64,000 bases of DNA, taken from the NCBI GenBank assembly GCA_017303455.1, contig JAFLBM010000014.1:62001-126000 (forward strand). Direction: 5' to 3'. Source of the stretch: Chitinophagales bacterium (lineage in GTDB: Bacteria; Bacteroidota; Bacteroidia; Chitinophagales; Chitinophagaceae). Positions within the stretch are counted from its first letter, which is position 1. Each line of letters starts with the position of its first letter. Shown piece after piece: positions 32,543-41,945 of the stretch. A model generated the notes under the pieces. That model had not been told where the DNA came from. It saw nothing but the letters and a program-made list of their open reading frames with translations, and did not search any database. The position numbers were made by a program, and so were the translations under genes.

Positions 32543-34082
32543 TATAAACGACACTTTCAGCAAGCAATTACCTGCCGACACAAATACAGATAATAAAGTA
32601 CGGCAGGTAAATGATGCATGCTTTTCTTACGTAAAGCCTACAGCCTCATCCAGCCCTTCATTAATTCATGTGTCTGACGAAATGCTGGAAGAAGCTGGCA
32701 TCACCAGGGAGAATGCGGCTTCTGAAGAATTTGTAAAAGTTTTTTCAGGCAATTCCATCTACCCAAATACACAGCCTTATGCTATGCGTTATGGCGGGCA
32801 CCAGTTTGGTTCATGGGCAGGACAGTTGGGCGATGGCCGTGCAATTAATCTTTTTGAAGTTAACAATAACAACCAGCAATGGGCATTTCAAATAAAGGGC
32901 GCAGGCAAAACTCCCTATTCCCGTTCAGCTGATGGATTAGCAGTATTAAGGTCTTCTATCAGGGAGTACTTATGTAGCGAAGCCATGCACCATTTAGGGG
33001 TACCTACTACAAGGGCTCTCTCAATAATACTCTCAGGCGATGAAGTGTTAAGAGATGTTTTGTATAACGGAAATGCGGCTTACGAAAAAGGGGCAATAGT
33101 ATGCAGGGTGGCTCCCAGCTTCATCCGTTTTGGAAATTTTCAAATATTAGCCGCACATAAAGAGTTAGAAAACCTGAAAAAATTAACGGATTATACCATA
33201 ACGCAGTTCTTACCTCACTTGGGCTCACCAGGTAAAAAGACGTACCTGAAATTTCTAAAGGAAGTAGCAGAAAGAACAATGGATATGGTTTTAGATTGGG
33301 AGAGAGTAGGCTTTGTACATGGTGTGATGAATACAGATAATATGTCCGTGCTTGGTCTTACAATTGACTATGGTCCGTACGGTTGGTTGGAAGATTATGA
33401 CCCCAACTGGACACCAAATACAACTGATGCTGGCCGTGGCCGTTACCGGTTTGGTAACCAGGGGCAAATAGCTTTATGGAATTTATACCAGTTTGCAAAT
33501 GCTTTGGTGCCCCTGATAAATGATGTAGATGCAATGGAACAATTACTGTTAGCAGCCGAGGTGCGATATGAAGAAATGAGATTGAGTATGAAGCTGGCAA
33601 AACTTGGGTTAAGCGCTGGTATTGAAAAGGCAGAAAGCTTTATTCAGGAATTGGAAAGGCTGTTACATAAGAGTGAAATGGATATGACGTTGTTTTTCAG
33701 AAACCTTTCCTCTTACGATGGAATAGTTTCAGATGCATATATCAAATCCCTGGCAGTAATGAGCTACGCAGATGATTTTTCCAGGTTTGAAAAGGATTGG
33801 AAAAAATGGTTTACCATGTACTCCTTATATATTTCCAAAGAAGATAACAGTAACAGAAAAGAGATGATGAACAGTGTAAATCCGAAGTATGTATTGAGAA
33901 ACTATATGGCACAGTTAGCAATTGATGCGGCTGACAACGGAGACTACAGTGTGGTGGATGAATTATTTCAATTACTGAAAAAGCCTTATGATGAGCAGCC
34001 CGAAAATGAAAAATGGTTTGCTAAAAGACCAGATTGGGCGAAACATAAAGTTGGTTGCTCTCAGTTAAGTTGCAGCTCGTAA
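32532..34082 (+). CDS. selO: Protein adenylyltransferase SelO (YdiU)
   Basis: A 516-aa pseudokinase-fold AMPylase that modifies redox proteins and is linked to oxidative stress. Seen are GGHQFGSWAGQLGDGRA near the N terminus, the kinase-like KGAGKTPYSR and SSIREYL blocks, and MNTDNM in place of the catalytic loop. The C terminus ends SCSS, matching the Sec-Ser-Ser end of eukaryotic SelO with cysteine in place of selenocysteine. It overlaps the GNAT gene. In this neighbourhood it may control Msr or thioredoxin proteins, which is inference. Confidence 0.95.
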   Translation: MKLNINDTFSKQLPADTNTDNKVRQVNDACFSYVKPTASSSPSLIHVSDEMLEEAGITRENAASEEFVKVFSGNSIYPNTQPYAMRYGGHQFGSWAGQLGDGRAINLFEVNNNNQQWAFQIKGAGKTPYSRSADGLAVLRSSIREYLCSEAMHHLGVPTTRALSIILSGDEVLRDVLYNGNAAYEKGAIVCRVAPSFIRFGNFQILAAHKELENLKKLTDYTITQFLPHLGSPGKKTYLKFLKEVAERTMDMVLDWERVGFVHGVMNTDNMSVLGLTIDYGPYGWLEDYDPNWTPNTTDAGRGRYRFGNQGQIALWNLYQFANALVPLINDVDAMEQLLLAAEVRYEEMRLSMKLAKLGLSAGIEKAESFIQELERLLHKSEMDMTLFFRNLSSYDGIVSDAYIKSLAVMSYADDFSRFEKDWKKWFTMYSLYISKEDNSNRKEMMNSVNPKYVLRNYMAQLAIDAADNGDYSVVDELFQLLKKPYDEQPENEKWFAKRPDWAKHKVGCSQLSCSS

Positions 34083-34150
34083 TTTTCTTTTACTGGTACA
34101 AGTATTATTAGGCTGATTCATATATCTTTAAACAATAAAAACAAAAAATC

Positions 34151-34525
34151 ATGACACACGAAGAAATCAAGACTGCTGCAAACGGGCTTATCAGTATGGC
34201 CCACAATGGAAAAATACTGGAAGCTATTGACAAATATTCCGATGACAACATTGTAACTCAGGAAGGGGTAACCGGAAAGCCAAGTGAAGGTGGCAAAAAA
34301 AAGTTACTGGAAAACTATAAAATTTTTCTGGATAACATGACCGAGGTAAACACCTACAAAGGTAAACTTGTGTCTGTTGGCGAAAATGTGTCGGCCATAG
34401 AGTGGGAATTAGATTTTAAAAATAACCTGCCCGGTTGGGAAGTAATAAAGCTTACCGAAATAGCCGTACAGGAATGGAAAGATGGAAAGATTACAAGGGA
34501 AACTTTTTTCTATAACCCACAATAA
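34151..34525 (+). CDS. SnoaL/NTF2-like domain protein
   Basis: A 124-aa protein with the layout of NTF2-like (SnoaL) folds: a helical first third followed by strands with AIEWELDFKNNLPGW and KITRETFFY. No catalytic residue assignable. It follows selO by 68 bases and precedes dps. A small ligand-binding or isomerase role is possible. Confidence 0.6.
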   Translation: MTHEEIKTAANGLISMAHNGKILEAIDKYSDDNIVTQEGVTGKPSEGGKKKLLENYKIFLDNMTEVNTYKGKLVSVGENVSAIEWELDFKNNLPGWEVIKLTEIAVQEWKDGKITRETFFYNPQ

Positions 34526-34539
34526 TTTTAAATATCGCT

Positions 34540-35007
34540 ATGAATAAAATTGGATTAGACACAAAAAAAGCAGACGAAATAGCAGGCAGGCTAAATATTC
34601 TTTTAGCAAACTACCAGTTACTGTACACAAATACAAGAGGCTTTCACTGGAATGTAAAGGGAAAAGATTTTTTTGAACTTCATTTAAAGTTTGAAGAAAT
34701 ATATAACGACCTGCAGGTTAAAATAGATGAAGTTGCGGAACGTATTTTGACGCTTGGCAATGCCCCAAAGAACAGTTTTTCAGATTATCTGAAAATTGCT
34801 TCTATCAAGGAGGTGAGCAACGAAGCTAACGGGGCCGCAGGCTTACAATATATACTGGATGGCTTTATTATTATTTTGAAAATAGAAAGAGAACTGCTGC
34901 AGCTAAGCGGAGAAATTAATGACGAAGGCACCAATGCTTTAATGAGCGGATACATTACCGAACATGAAAAAAGTGTTTGGATGTTCAATTCCTATTTAAA
35001 TAAATAA
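34540..35007 (+). CDS. dps: Dps-family miniferritin
   Basis: A 155-aa Dps: RGFHWNVKG (His36), D...E at about 63-67 in KIDEVAERIL, and the four-helix pattern. It binds DNA nonspecifically and oxidises ferrous iron with hydrogen peroxide, preventing Fenton chemistry. It fits the oxidative theme of the island and lies 14 bases after the SnoaL-like gene. Confidence 0.93.
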   Translation: MNKIGLDTKKADEIAGRLNILLANYQLLYTNTRGFHWNVKGKDFFELHLKFEEIYNDLQVKIDEVAERILTLGNAPKNSFSDYLKIASIKEVSNEANGAAGLQYILDGFIIILKIERELLQLSGEINDEGTNALMSGYITEHEKSVWMFNSYLNK

Positions 35008-35014
35008 TTGTAGT

Positions 35015-35350
35015 ATGAAAGAATGGAAAGAAATAACATCTGAAAAAGATGTACAGGAGATTATTGCCGCCTCGGAAACCAGGCCGCAGGTAATTTTTAA
35101 GCATAGTGTTAGTTGCGGCATCAGTGCTTTTGCAAAAGAAAAACTGGAAGATGGCAGCCACCAGATAGTGGCCAAAGCAGATTTTAATTATCTGAACCTG
35201 TTACGGTACAGGAGCATTTCTAATTTAATTGCTTCTGCACTAAAAGTAACACACCAATCGCCCCAGGTAATTGTATTAAAAAATAAAGAAGTGGTTTACC
35301 ACAGCTCTCATCATTCAATTGATGCGGATAAAATTGCAGAGAAATTGTAA
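35015..35350 (+). CDS. YtxJ-like monothiol bacilliredoxin
   Basis: A 111-aa thioredoxin-fold protein of the YtxJ (DUF2847) family. The active site is FKHSVSCGIS with a single Cys34 (usual FKHST.CPIS). In Bacillus this family reduces protein-bacillithiol mixed disulfides. Here a glycine replaces the proline after Cys. It suggests that the host uses a low-molecular-weight thiol. It is eight bases after dps. Confidence 0.82.
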   Translation: MKEWKEITSEKDVQEIIAASETRPQVIFKHSVSCGISAFAKEKLEDGSHQIVAKADFNYLNLLRYRSISNLIASALKVTHQSPQVIVLKNKEVVYHSSHHSIDADKIAEKL

Positions 35351-35420
35351 CTTCCCGGGAATATCTTTTTATATTTTTTATTGGGCAGTTAACATTTGCC
35401 TTGGAATAAACATTAATATC

Positions 35421-36161
35421 ATGTCATTATCTGAAGTTGCCTTTTGGGGGTTCATCTCTGTTACCGGAATAATAATAGGGTCAGTAATCGGTATAAAACT
35501 AAACCTTCAGCACTCTGTTATTTCAAAAATTGTTGCCGTAGCTTCAGGTTTACTGGTGGCTACAGCAACAGTTGAGTTATTTCATAATGCAATCAAAAAT
35601 ATTAACCTGTACTATGGGTTAGTTGCTTTATTTACCGGTGCATTTGCATTTAGTTATGTAAATTCAATTATTGCTAACCTTGGCGCTAAAAACAGGAAAC
35701 GATGTGGTGTATGTGTGGAACAACCAACAGAACAGGCGCAGCCGGGCAGTGGTCTTGCAATAATGGTAGGCACTGCTATGGATGCTATTCCCGAAGCGCT
35801 GGTGCTTGGCCTTTCCTTATGGTCTCAGGGAGTTGATTATGCCTTACTGCTTGCTATTGCATTGGGCAATTTGCCCGAAGCCATTTCAAGCTCTTCTGGC
35901 ATGAAGGAAGCCGGCCGTAGTGAAAAATGGATTTATACAGTTTGGGGTTTAGTGTCAGTAGGTACTATTGTATTAACTGTTTTAGGATTTTTACTGGCCG
36001 AGCAATTATCGCACGAATTTATTGCAGTTTTAGAATTATTTGGTGCAGGAGCTTTAATTGCAATGGTTGCAGAAACGCTTATTCCTGAAGCAACACATGG
36101 TACTCCAAAATTCGCAGGAGTTCTTATTGCACTTGGTTTTATTATTTTGCTGTTATTTTAA
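35421..36161 (+). CDS. ZIP-like metal transporter
   Basis: About 246 aa from ATG 35421; the longer upstream reading frame begins inside the previous gene and lacks support. Eight hydrophobic helices. The ZIP metal-binding helices show AMDAIPEALVLG and ALGNLPEAISS, a pattern found in ZIP-related permeases of zinc or iron. A loop with CGVC lies between helices 3 and 4. It may supply zinc for MsrB or iron for EgtB. Substrate not decidable. Confidence 0.8.
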   Translation: MSLSEVAFWGFISVTGIIIGSVIGIKLNLQHSVISKIVAVASGLLVATATVELFHNAIKNINLYYGLVALFTGAFAFSYVNSIIANLGAKNRKRCGVCVEQPTEQAQPGSGLAIMVGTAMDAIPEALVLGLSLWSQGVDYALLLAIALGNLPEAISSSSGMKEAGRSEKWIYTVWGLVSVGTIVLTVLGFLLAEQLSHEFIAVLELFGAGALIAMVAETLIPEATHGTPKFAGVLIALGFIILLLF

Positions 36162-36226
36162 ATGGTGTAGTTGGTATTGAATATTGCAGGTTATCCACTT
36201 CATTCTAAACCTAAATACTTGCTAAA

Positions 36227-36559
36227 TTGAAAATTATCGCAACTGCCAAAATTGATGGGCCTGAAGCTAAAGGCACCGCAGAATTAATTCGCAATAATAA
36301 TAGCTTACTGTTAAGGTTTGCAAAAGGCTTCTGGGTGGAAACCGGCGCACCCGATGTAACGGTTGCCCTTAGCCCAAACCCATTAGGGAAGATTGATATT
36401 AAGAATACTGATATTGGAAGATATGAGTATTCTAAAGCTGTAAACGAGTTTACTGTGCCTCTTACTCTTGACCTTGCAAAAAATAATATTGTAGTAGTTT
36501 ATTGTAAACAATACCAGGCCTATTTTGGGCATGGGGTGTTGTCTTTCACCGGAGATTAA
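36227..36559 (+). CDS. DM13-domain-like redox protein
   Basis: A 110-aa protein, TTG start. It fits the DM13 domain: LRFAKGFWVETGAPDVTVAL, LGKIDI, NTDIGRYEYS and the end VVYCKQYQAYFG with a conserved cysteine. DM13 domains are proposed to take part in electron transfer or hydroxylation reactions. No signal sequence, so probably cytoplasmic here. It lies 48 bases before the Rieske fusion gene. Confidence 0.65.
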   Translation: MKIIATAKIDGPEAKGTAELIRNNNSLLLRFAKGFWVETGAPDVTVALSPNPLGKIDIKNTDIGRYEYSKAVNEFTVPLTLDLAKNNIVVVYCKQYQAYFGHGVLSFTGD

Positions 36560-36607
36560 GCAGCTATTTATAGCATCCGTATAATCATTCAATGGCAAAC
36601 AACTATT

Positions 36608-37738
36608 ATGGCTTTTCAAAAGGTATTAGAATTAAGTGAGCTGCCGGCCGGCACATCAAAAGTGGTAAAGTTGGGTAATAAAAAAGTTGCCCTGTTTAAT
36701 TACAATGGTAAAATTACAGCACTTGGTAACGCCTGCCTTCATCGTGGCGGCCCATTGGGGCTGGGTTGTGTAGAAAAAAAAAACGATGGCTACTATGTAA
36801 CATGCCCCTGGCATGGCTGGGAATATAATATTGAATCTGGGGCTGCTCCGCCGGGCTACCACGACCAACAATCTGTTTTTGAAGTAAAAGTAGAAGGCAA
36901 TGATATTTTACTAAACGATAAAGAACTTGTTGCTGCTAAAAAAGCCAATCATGATTCTCCCTTACTGGAAGATTTGGTAAAGCTTAAGTATCAAACCACA
37001 CCGGATTCATTGAACATATTGGGCATTTCTGCTACCAATATGAATAATGGATTGCCCCGTTATTCCACATCAGAAGCTGCTTTAGAAGATGTATTGGAAT
37101 ATGCAAAAGAGAAACATAATGCCGCTACAAAGACTTTGAAATTGAGAAATTTGAATTTCAGGCATTGCGAGGGCTACTATTCACAACATGCCCAGGCATG
37201 TAACTGGCCGTGCAGTATTACCGAGGCAGAACCTGCCGATGGAATGACACAAATTTATACCGACATGGTATTGTGGGCCGATATTGTATTGCTGGCTACA
37301 CCTATCCGGTGGGGGCAGGCCTCCTCCCTATATTATAAAATGTGTGAACGGTTAAATACAGTACAAAATCAAATAACCATTAAAGATAAAATCCTTATTA
37401 AAAACAAAGTGGCCTCATTTATTATTACTGGCGGGCAGGATAATATTCAACAGGTGTCGGGTCAAATGATGAGCTTCTTTACAAGTCTCGGTTTTGTTAT
37501 TCCGCCTTTTAGTTTTGTAGGATGGAGCCGTGGGTGGACGGCTGAGGATATGGACAAAAACGTATTACAGTTTAAAAAGAACGAATATGTAAAACGAAGC
37601 AGCCGGGAAATGCTGGATAACACCGTGGAATTATTAATGAATATTAAAAAGATGGATTACAAAAAAATTACCGCACCGTTGCCGCACAAAAAAGATTCAT
37701 TTACCGGCGATATGGAAAACCCTGATATGAATCTATAA
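36608..37738 (+). CDS. Rieske [2Fe-2S] - NADPH:FMN reductase fusion
   Basis: A 376-aa protein. Residues 1-110 are a Rieske ferredoxin with C43-L-H45 and C66-PWH69. Residues about 135-350 resemble a flavodoxin-like NADPH-dependent FMN reductase, with NILGISATN near its N terminus and ATPIRWGQASSLYY as the flavin-binding loop. Fusion joins a pyridine-nucleotide/flavin site to an iron-sulfur carrier in one chain, so it may be a stand-alone electron donor for an oxygenase or reductase. The partner is unknown. Last gene of the second rightward unit. Confidence 0.85.
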   Translation: MAFQKVLELSELPAGTSKVVKLGNKKVALFNYNGKITALGNACLHRGGPLGLGCVEKKNDGYYVTCPWHGWEYNIESGAAPPGYHDQQSVFEVKVEGNDILLNDKELVAAKKANHDSPLLEDLVKLKYQTTPDSLNILGISATNMNNGLPRYSTSEAALEDVLEYAKEKHNAATKTLKLRNLNFRHCEGYYSQHAQACNWPCSITEAEPADGMTQIYTDMVLWADIVLLATPIRWGQASSLYYKMCERLNTVQNQITIKDKILIKNKVASFIITGGQDNIQQVSGQMMSFFTSLGFVIPPFSFVGWSRGWTAEDMDKNVLQFKKNEYVKRSSREMLDNTVELLMNIKKMDYKKITAPLPHKKDSFTGDMENPDMNL

Positions 37739-37892
37739 TGTAATGAAGACGTAGAGAAACGGTGCATTGTCAAATTGTACACCCGATATAATTTAGAAAC
37801 TACCGCTGCCGATGTATCCTTCCCTGATTTTTTAGCAACATTCCGTCACACTTATTTTACGCAAACGCCGTGATGGACGTTCGTTTCATTTG
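37739..37892. other. Gap between Rieske fusion and PP2C genes
   Basis: Convergent 154-base region with no hairpin terminator that I can identify. It contains a less AT-rich patch (GCAAACGCCGTGATGGACGTTCG), and no open frame. Possibly a junction. Confidence 0.3.
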
Positions 37893-38624
37893 TCAAATTT
37901 GAATTTTAATTATGGTCTTATCGTCGGTTCTAATGCCTTGTTCAATTTCAAGTTGTTCGGCTAACAGTATTATATTTTCAACTGTATTTTCTAAAATGTA
38001 ATTTGATAATTTAGGGTTTACAAACATTTCTAATCCATCTGAAAAAATGCAAATAGTGTCGTTACTTTCAATATCAAATTCACCACTTTCCATAAAAAAG
38101 TCAGCGTTTGCATTGCCATTTAATACTCCATATGCTAACGGATGATTGGGGTTGTTACATATCTCTGTTCTGATTGTTTTACTGTCAAATTTTTGGTTGG
38201 ATTTTCGTAGCCGCTCTGTCTGCTTGTTATTGAAAATTTTCACATGGGTTTTTCTAAACAATAAGCCAAAGCAGTCGCCTACTGAAACCCACTCTGCCCT
38301 GCTTTTCTGAATACGGATTATTAGGGCAACTAAGCCAGGCTTAAAATAACCGGTATAGCCTTTGTTTATTTGTTCTATTTCCTTGTTAGCTTTTTGAAAT
38401 AAAGTTTTGAGATTGCTTTTGCTGTCGTAGCGCAGCTTACAAAAATTAACAAAGGCTTCTGTCAATGCAACAGAAGGGCTTGGATTAGGATAAACACCAT
38501 CTTCTCTGTCTCTTGAAACGCCATCAACTACAAGGAAAACATTTTCTCCAATATCAACCCAAATATTGTCTTCATTTGGTTTGTCAGGTAGTTTGTTCTT
38601 AACAGTGCTTGAAGTTACTCTCAT
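37893..38624 (-). CDS. PP2C-type protein phosphatase
   Basis: A 243-aa protein with the metal-binding motifs of the PPM family in order: NEDN, VVDGVS, SVGDCF, IFSDG and DDKT. It is the only leftward gene in the island and is flanked by 154- and 200-base gaps, so it may be a separate acquisition. It might act with a kinase encoded elsewhere. No regulatory domain is fused. Confidence 0.85.
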   Translation of the reverse strand: MRVTSSTVKNKLPDKPNEDNIWVDIGENVFLVVDGVSRDREDGVYPNPSPSVALTEAFVNFCKLRYDSKSNLKTLFQKANKEIEQINKGYTGYFKPGLVALIIRIQKSRAEWVSVGDCFGLLFRKTHVKIFNNKQTERLRKSNQKFDSKTIRTEICNNPNHPLAYGVLNGNANADFFMESGEFDIESNDTICIFSDGLEMFVNPKLSNYILENTVENIILLAEQLEIEQGIRTDDKTIIKIQI

Positions 38625-38683
38625 TTGGTTGTTCTAAAATGATACACAATAAACATGATTTTGTAATCAGCAAAAATATTAAC

Positions 38684-38742
38684 AGGCAATATTTACAAAT
38701 AACAAGGTGCATTTTGAACAAAACGTTTACTATATTATCTGC
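38684..38742 (+). promoter_or_regulatory. Upstream element copy 3 before pruA
   Basis: TATTTACAAATAAC at 38690-38703 is one base off copy 1. It sits in the 200-base divergent gap between the leftward PP2C and rightward pruA. A clear TAnnTTTG box is not found at the 41-base distance; TATATTATCTG (38731-38741) is the closest. A TTATGTTTTTTG stretch lies nearer pruA. Confidence 0.4.
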
Positions 38743-38824
38743 AACTTGCGAATTATTATTTAACTTCCGTTTTATAATATAAAACCTTTAAAGTTTATGT
38801 TTTTTGTATGCAAAAATAATCTAA

Positions 38825-40456
38825 ATGCCAAACGCAATATTTAACCCCAAAAAGCCTGTTAACGAGCCGGTAAAAGATTACCTGCCGGGCAGTAAAGAAA
38901 GAGAAGACCTAAAAGCAGCGCTGCAAAAACTAAAAGCATCGGTTGTTGAAATTCCCATGTACATCAATAACCAGGAAGTAAAAAGCAGCGAAAAAGTCAA
39001 TATCTATTCTCCACACAATCATAGCCAATTGCTTGGCCATTATTACATGGGCGAAAAGAAGCATGTTACAATGGCTATTGATGCTGCTTTGGCAGCCCGT
39101 AAAAAGTGGGCTGATATGCCTTGGGAACAAAGAGCCTCTGTTTTTTTAAAAGCGGCCGACCTCATGACCGGCAAGTACCGGGCAAAGCTTAATGCTGCAT
39201 CCATATTGGGGCAAGGCAAAACCATTCACCAATCAGAAATTGACAGCATTTGTGAATCGGCCGATTTTTTAAGGTTTAATGTAGATTACATGTCCGAAAT
39301 CTATAAAGACCAACCCGAATCCCCGGATGGGGTTTGGAACAGGATGGAATACCGTCCTTTGGAAGGTTTTATTTTTGCTCTTACCCCATTCAATTTTACC
39401 TCAATAGCCTGTAACCTGCCTACAAGCTGTGCCATGATGGGTAATGTGGTAGTGTGGAAGCCCAGCAATAACCAGATTTACAGCGCCATAGTTCTTATGG
39501 AAATTTATATGGAAGCAGGATTACCTGAAGGGGTTATCAACTTAATATATCCCTCCGGGCCTGATGCTGCAGAAGTTGTTTTTGAGCATCCTGATTTTGC
39601 AGGCATCCACTTTACCGGCAGTACAGGTGTATTTCAAAATATTTGGCAAAAAATCGGTAACAATATTCACAAGTACAAGGCATACCCCCGAATTGTTGGC
39701 GAAACAGGTGGTAAAGACTTTATTATGGCACACAGCAGCGCCAATGTGGATGCATTGGTTACAGCAATAATCAGGGGGGCTTTTGAGTACCAGGGCCAGA
39801 AATGTTCAGCAGCATCAAGAGCATATGTACCAGCCAGTTTGTGGCCACAGGTAAAAGAAAAACTAACCCAGCAGGTAAACGATATTAAAATAGGCTCGCC
39901 GGAAGATTTGGGTAATTTTATGGGAGCTGTTATTGATGAAAAAAGTTTTGATAAACTAAATGGATATATTAATGCAGCCAAAGCAGACCCTGATGTGGAA
40001 TTACTAACCGGGGGCGACAACAGCAAGGATGTTGGCTATTTTATTAAACCCACTATAATCAAAACAAACAATCCAAAATACATAACCATGTGTGAAGAAC
40101 TGTTTGGCCCTGTTCTTACATTATATGTTTACGGGGATAATGAATTTGAAGCTATTTTGGATTTAGTGGATTCCACTTCCATCTATGCACTCACAGGTTC
40201 TTTTTTTGCAGATGACCGTGATATTATTAATTATGCAACTAAAAAACTAAATCAATCGGCCGGTAATTTTTATATCAATGATAAGCCTACAGGAGCAGTG
40301 GTGGGCCAGCAGCCATTTGGTGGCGCCAGGGGTAGCGGAACAAATGATAAAGCAGGCTCTAAGATAAATCTGATGCGCTGGGTTTCTGCCAGAACAATTA
40401 AAGAAAACTTTATACCACCTATAGATTACAAGTATCCTTTTATGAAACCTGAATAG
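38825..40456 (+). CDS. pruA: 1-pyrroline-5-carboxylate dehydrogenase
   Basis: A 543-aa aldehyde dehydrogenase of the L-glutamate gamma-semialdehyde type. Seen are FTGSTGVFQNIW, VGETGGKDF (catalytic Glu) and YQGQKCSAASR (catalytic Cys), and the C-terminal GAVVGQQPFGG. It oxidises glutamate semialdehyde to glutamate in proline breakdown. The proline dehydrogenase is not in the window. In this island it may also clear toxic aldehydes. Starts a new unit after the divergent gap. Confidence 0.93.
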   Translation: MPNAIFNPKKPVNEPVKDYLPGSKEREDLKAALQKLKASVVEIPMYINNQEVKSSEKVNIYSPHNHSQLLGHYYMGEKKHVTMAIDAALAARKKWADMPWEQRASVFLKAADLMTGKYRAKLNAASILGQGKTIHQSEIDSICESADFLRFNVDYMSEIYKDQPESPDGVWNRMEYRPLEGFIFALTPFNFTSIACNLPTSCAMMGNVVVWKPSNNQIYSAIVLMEIYMEAGLPEGVINLIYPSGPDAAEVVFEHPDFAGIHFTGSTGVFQNIWQKIGNNIHKYKAYPRIVGETGGKDFIMAHSSANVDALVTAIIRGAFEYQGQKCSAASRAYVPASLWPQVKEKLTQQVNDIKIGSPEDLGNFMGAVIDEKSFDKLNGYINAAKADPDVELLTGGDNSKDVGYFIKPTIIKTNNPKYITMCEELFGPVLTLYVYGDNEFEAILDLVDSTSIYALTGSFFADDRDIINYATKKLNQSAGNFYINDKPTGAVVGQQPFGGARGSGTNDKAGSKINLMRWVSARTIKENFIPPIDYKYPFMKPE

Positions 40457-40491
40457 TCAATAATTACATCAAACGCTTAAATAAATTAAAA

Positions 40492-41892
40492 ATGATACAG
40501 TTAAGTTTTAAATCATCCCTACCTCTTTTGGCAGTAACTTTCTTAATGTTCACTGCCTGTAATAACTCTGGTAGTAATGAAAAGGCCACTAACCATTCAG
40601 CACATCAACCAGACAGCAGCAGCCAAGCACCTGTTGGGTATATTTATACTACTACAAATGGTGAAGGCGAAAACCAGGTGGTAGGTTTTGAACGATATGC
40701 TGATGGCAATTTAGGTAATGAAAAAGTGTATGGCACACAAAGCAATGGCGGTTCAAAAAGTACCGACCCTGTATTTGGCGATTACGATTACCAGGGGTCA
40801 ATACAAATAATAGATAACTACCTGCTTACAGTAAATACAGGCGGTAATACAGTATCGGTTTTTGATTTGAATAAAAAAGATGGCAGCTTAAAATGGAAAT
40901 CAAATTTTGACAGTAAGGGCCAGCGGCCGGTAAGTATTGGCTATACAAAAGTAGCCGGTAGCGAAACGGAATACTGGGTTACTGTTGCCAACCAGTGGGG
41001 CATTCCTACGGCTTTATATGAAGGTGAAAAATTTGTAAGGTTGCCAAATGATGCGTTTTTCAAACAAGACCTGGCTAAGCCGGATGCTTCCGATGAAGTG
41101 CGTAACGTTCAGCTGTATAAGTTTGATACAAAAACCGGCACTGTCACTTACAGTGGCCTGGTAGATAAATACACAAGAAAATGGGGTGGCCCGGTGCAGG
41201 TGGCATTTAGCCCCGATGGAAAAAAAATAGCTGTTACACTTTGGGGCATTCCTCATTTCTTAACCGAGCACCCTATTTTGAAAGAAACACAACCCAGCCG
41301 TGTATATGTGTATGATTTTGTAGATGGCAAGGCTATTAATCCCCGTTATTTTGAAGAAGACGGTGTAATAGGCGCAGTTGGTTTTAATTGGGGAAATGAT
41401 AACAGCACATTATTTGTGTCTTACTTTAATCTGATAGATACAAAAACAGACCACGGGTTGGTCGTATTGCGGGATGATAATAAAAAACTCATCAAACAAA
41501 GCAATCATACTACCGGTGCCACAGGCGATGTAGATGAAGCCTGCTGGACAGCTATGAATGCTGATAAAAGCATGCTGTACGTAGTGAGTTTTTATTCAAA
41601 CGTAATTACACCTTTTAAAATTGAAAACAACAAGGTGGTGAAAACATTGCCGTATGAAGGGGTGAAAAAGGATAACCCTGTGAATGACTTAAAAGATGTG
41701 TACGTTGCACCAGATAATAAAATGCTGTATTGCATTGGGGCTTTAAACAGTTACTCCATCAAGCATTTTATGATTGCAGCCGATGGCAGCCTCAAATTTC
41801 ATGATGAAAAAGTATTAGATATAACAAAATCAGCCTTAGGCAAACCTGGTGTATACGATTTGTGTGGGTTAGCAGGTTATGATGTTCAATAG
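40492..41892 (+). CDS. Beta-propeller lipoprotein, lactonase-like
   Basis: A 466-aa lipoprotein (Cys23 after LMFTA) with repeated blades of the YVTN/6-phosphogluconolactonase-like kind: VNTGGNTVSVFDL, VAFSPDGKKIAV, and later MLYVVSFYSNVI. Surface exposed or periplasmic. The enzymatic activity, if any, is not shown by motifs. It is 36 bases after pruA. Confidence 0.78.
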   Translation: MIQLSFKSSLPLLAVTFLMFTACNNSGSNEKATNHSAHQPDSSSQAPVGYIYTTTNGEGENQVVGFERYADGNLGNEKVYGTQSNGGSKSTDPVFGDYDYQGSIQIIDNYLLTVNTGGNTVSVFDLNKKDGSLKWKSNFDSKGQRPVSIGYTKVAGSETEYWVTVANQWGIPTALYEGEKFVRLPNDAFFKQDLAKPDASDEVRNVQLYKFDTKTGTVTYSGLVDKYTRKWGGPVQVAFSPDGKKIAVTLWGIPHFLTEHPILKETQPSRVYVYDFVDGKAINPRYFEEDGVIGAVGFNWGNDNSTLFVSYFNLIDTKTDHGLVVLRDDNKKLIKQSNHTTGATGDVDEACWTAMNADKSMLYVVSFYSNVITPFKIENNKVVKTLPYEGVKKDNPVNDLKDVYVAPDNKMLYCIGALNSYSIKHFMIAADGSLKFHDEKVLDITKSALGKPGVYDLCGLAGYDVQ

Positions 41893-41945
41893 CTAATTTT
41901 TTATATCTTACGGTAATAATTATTTACAACTCTTGCTTCTGAGTA

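Noticed and set aside
36190..36199. TTATCCACT, one base from a DnaA box
   Set aside because: A single near-match far from dnaA, with no cluster or AT-rich unwinding element, does not make an origin.
41919..41930. ATTATTTACAAC before the 41946 gene as a copy of the upstream element
   Set aside because: It lacks the AAAT end and is only about 15 bases from the start codon, so spacing does not fit.
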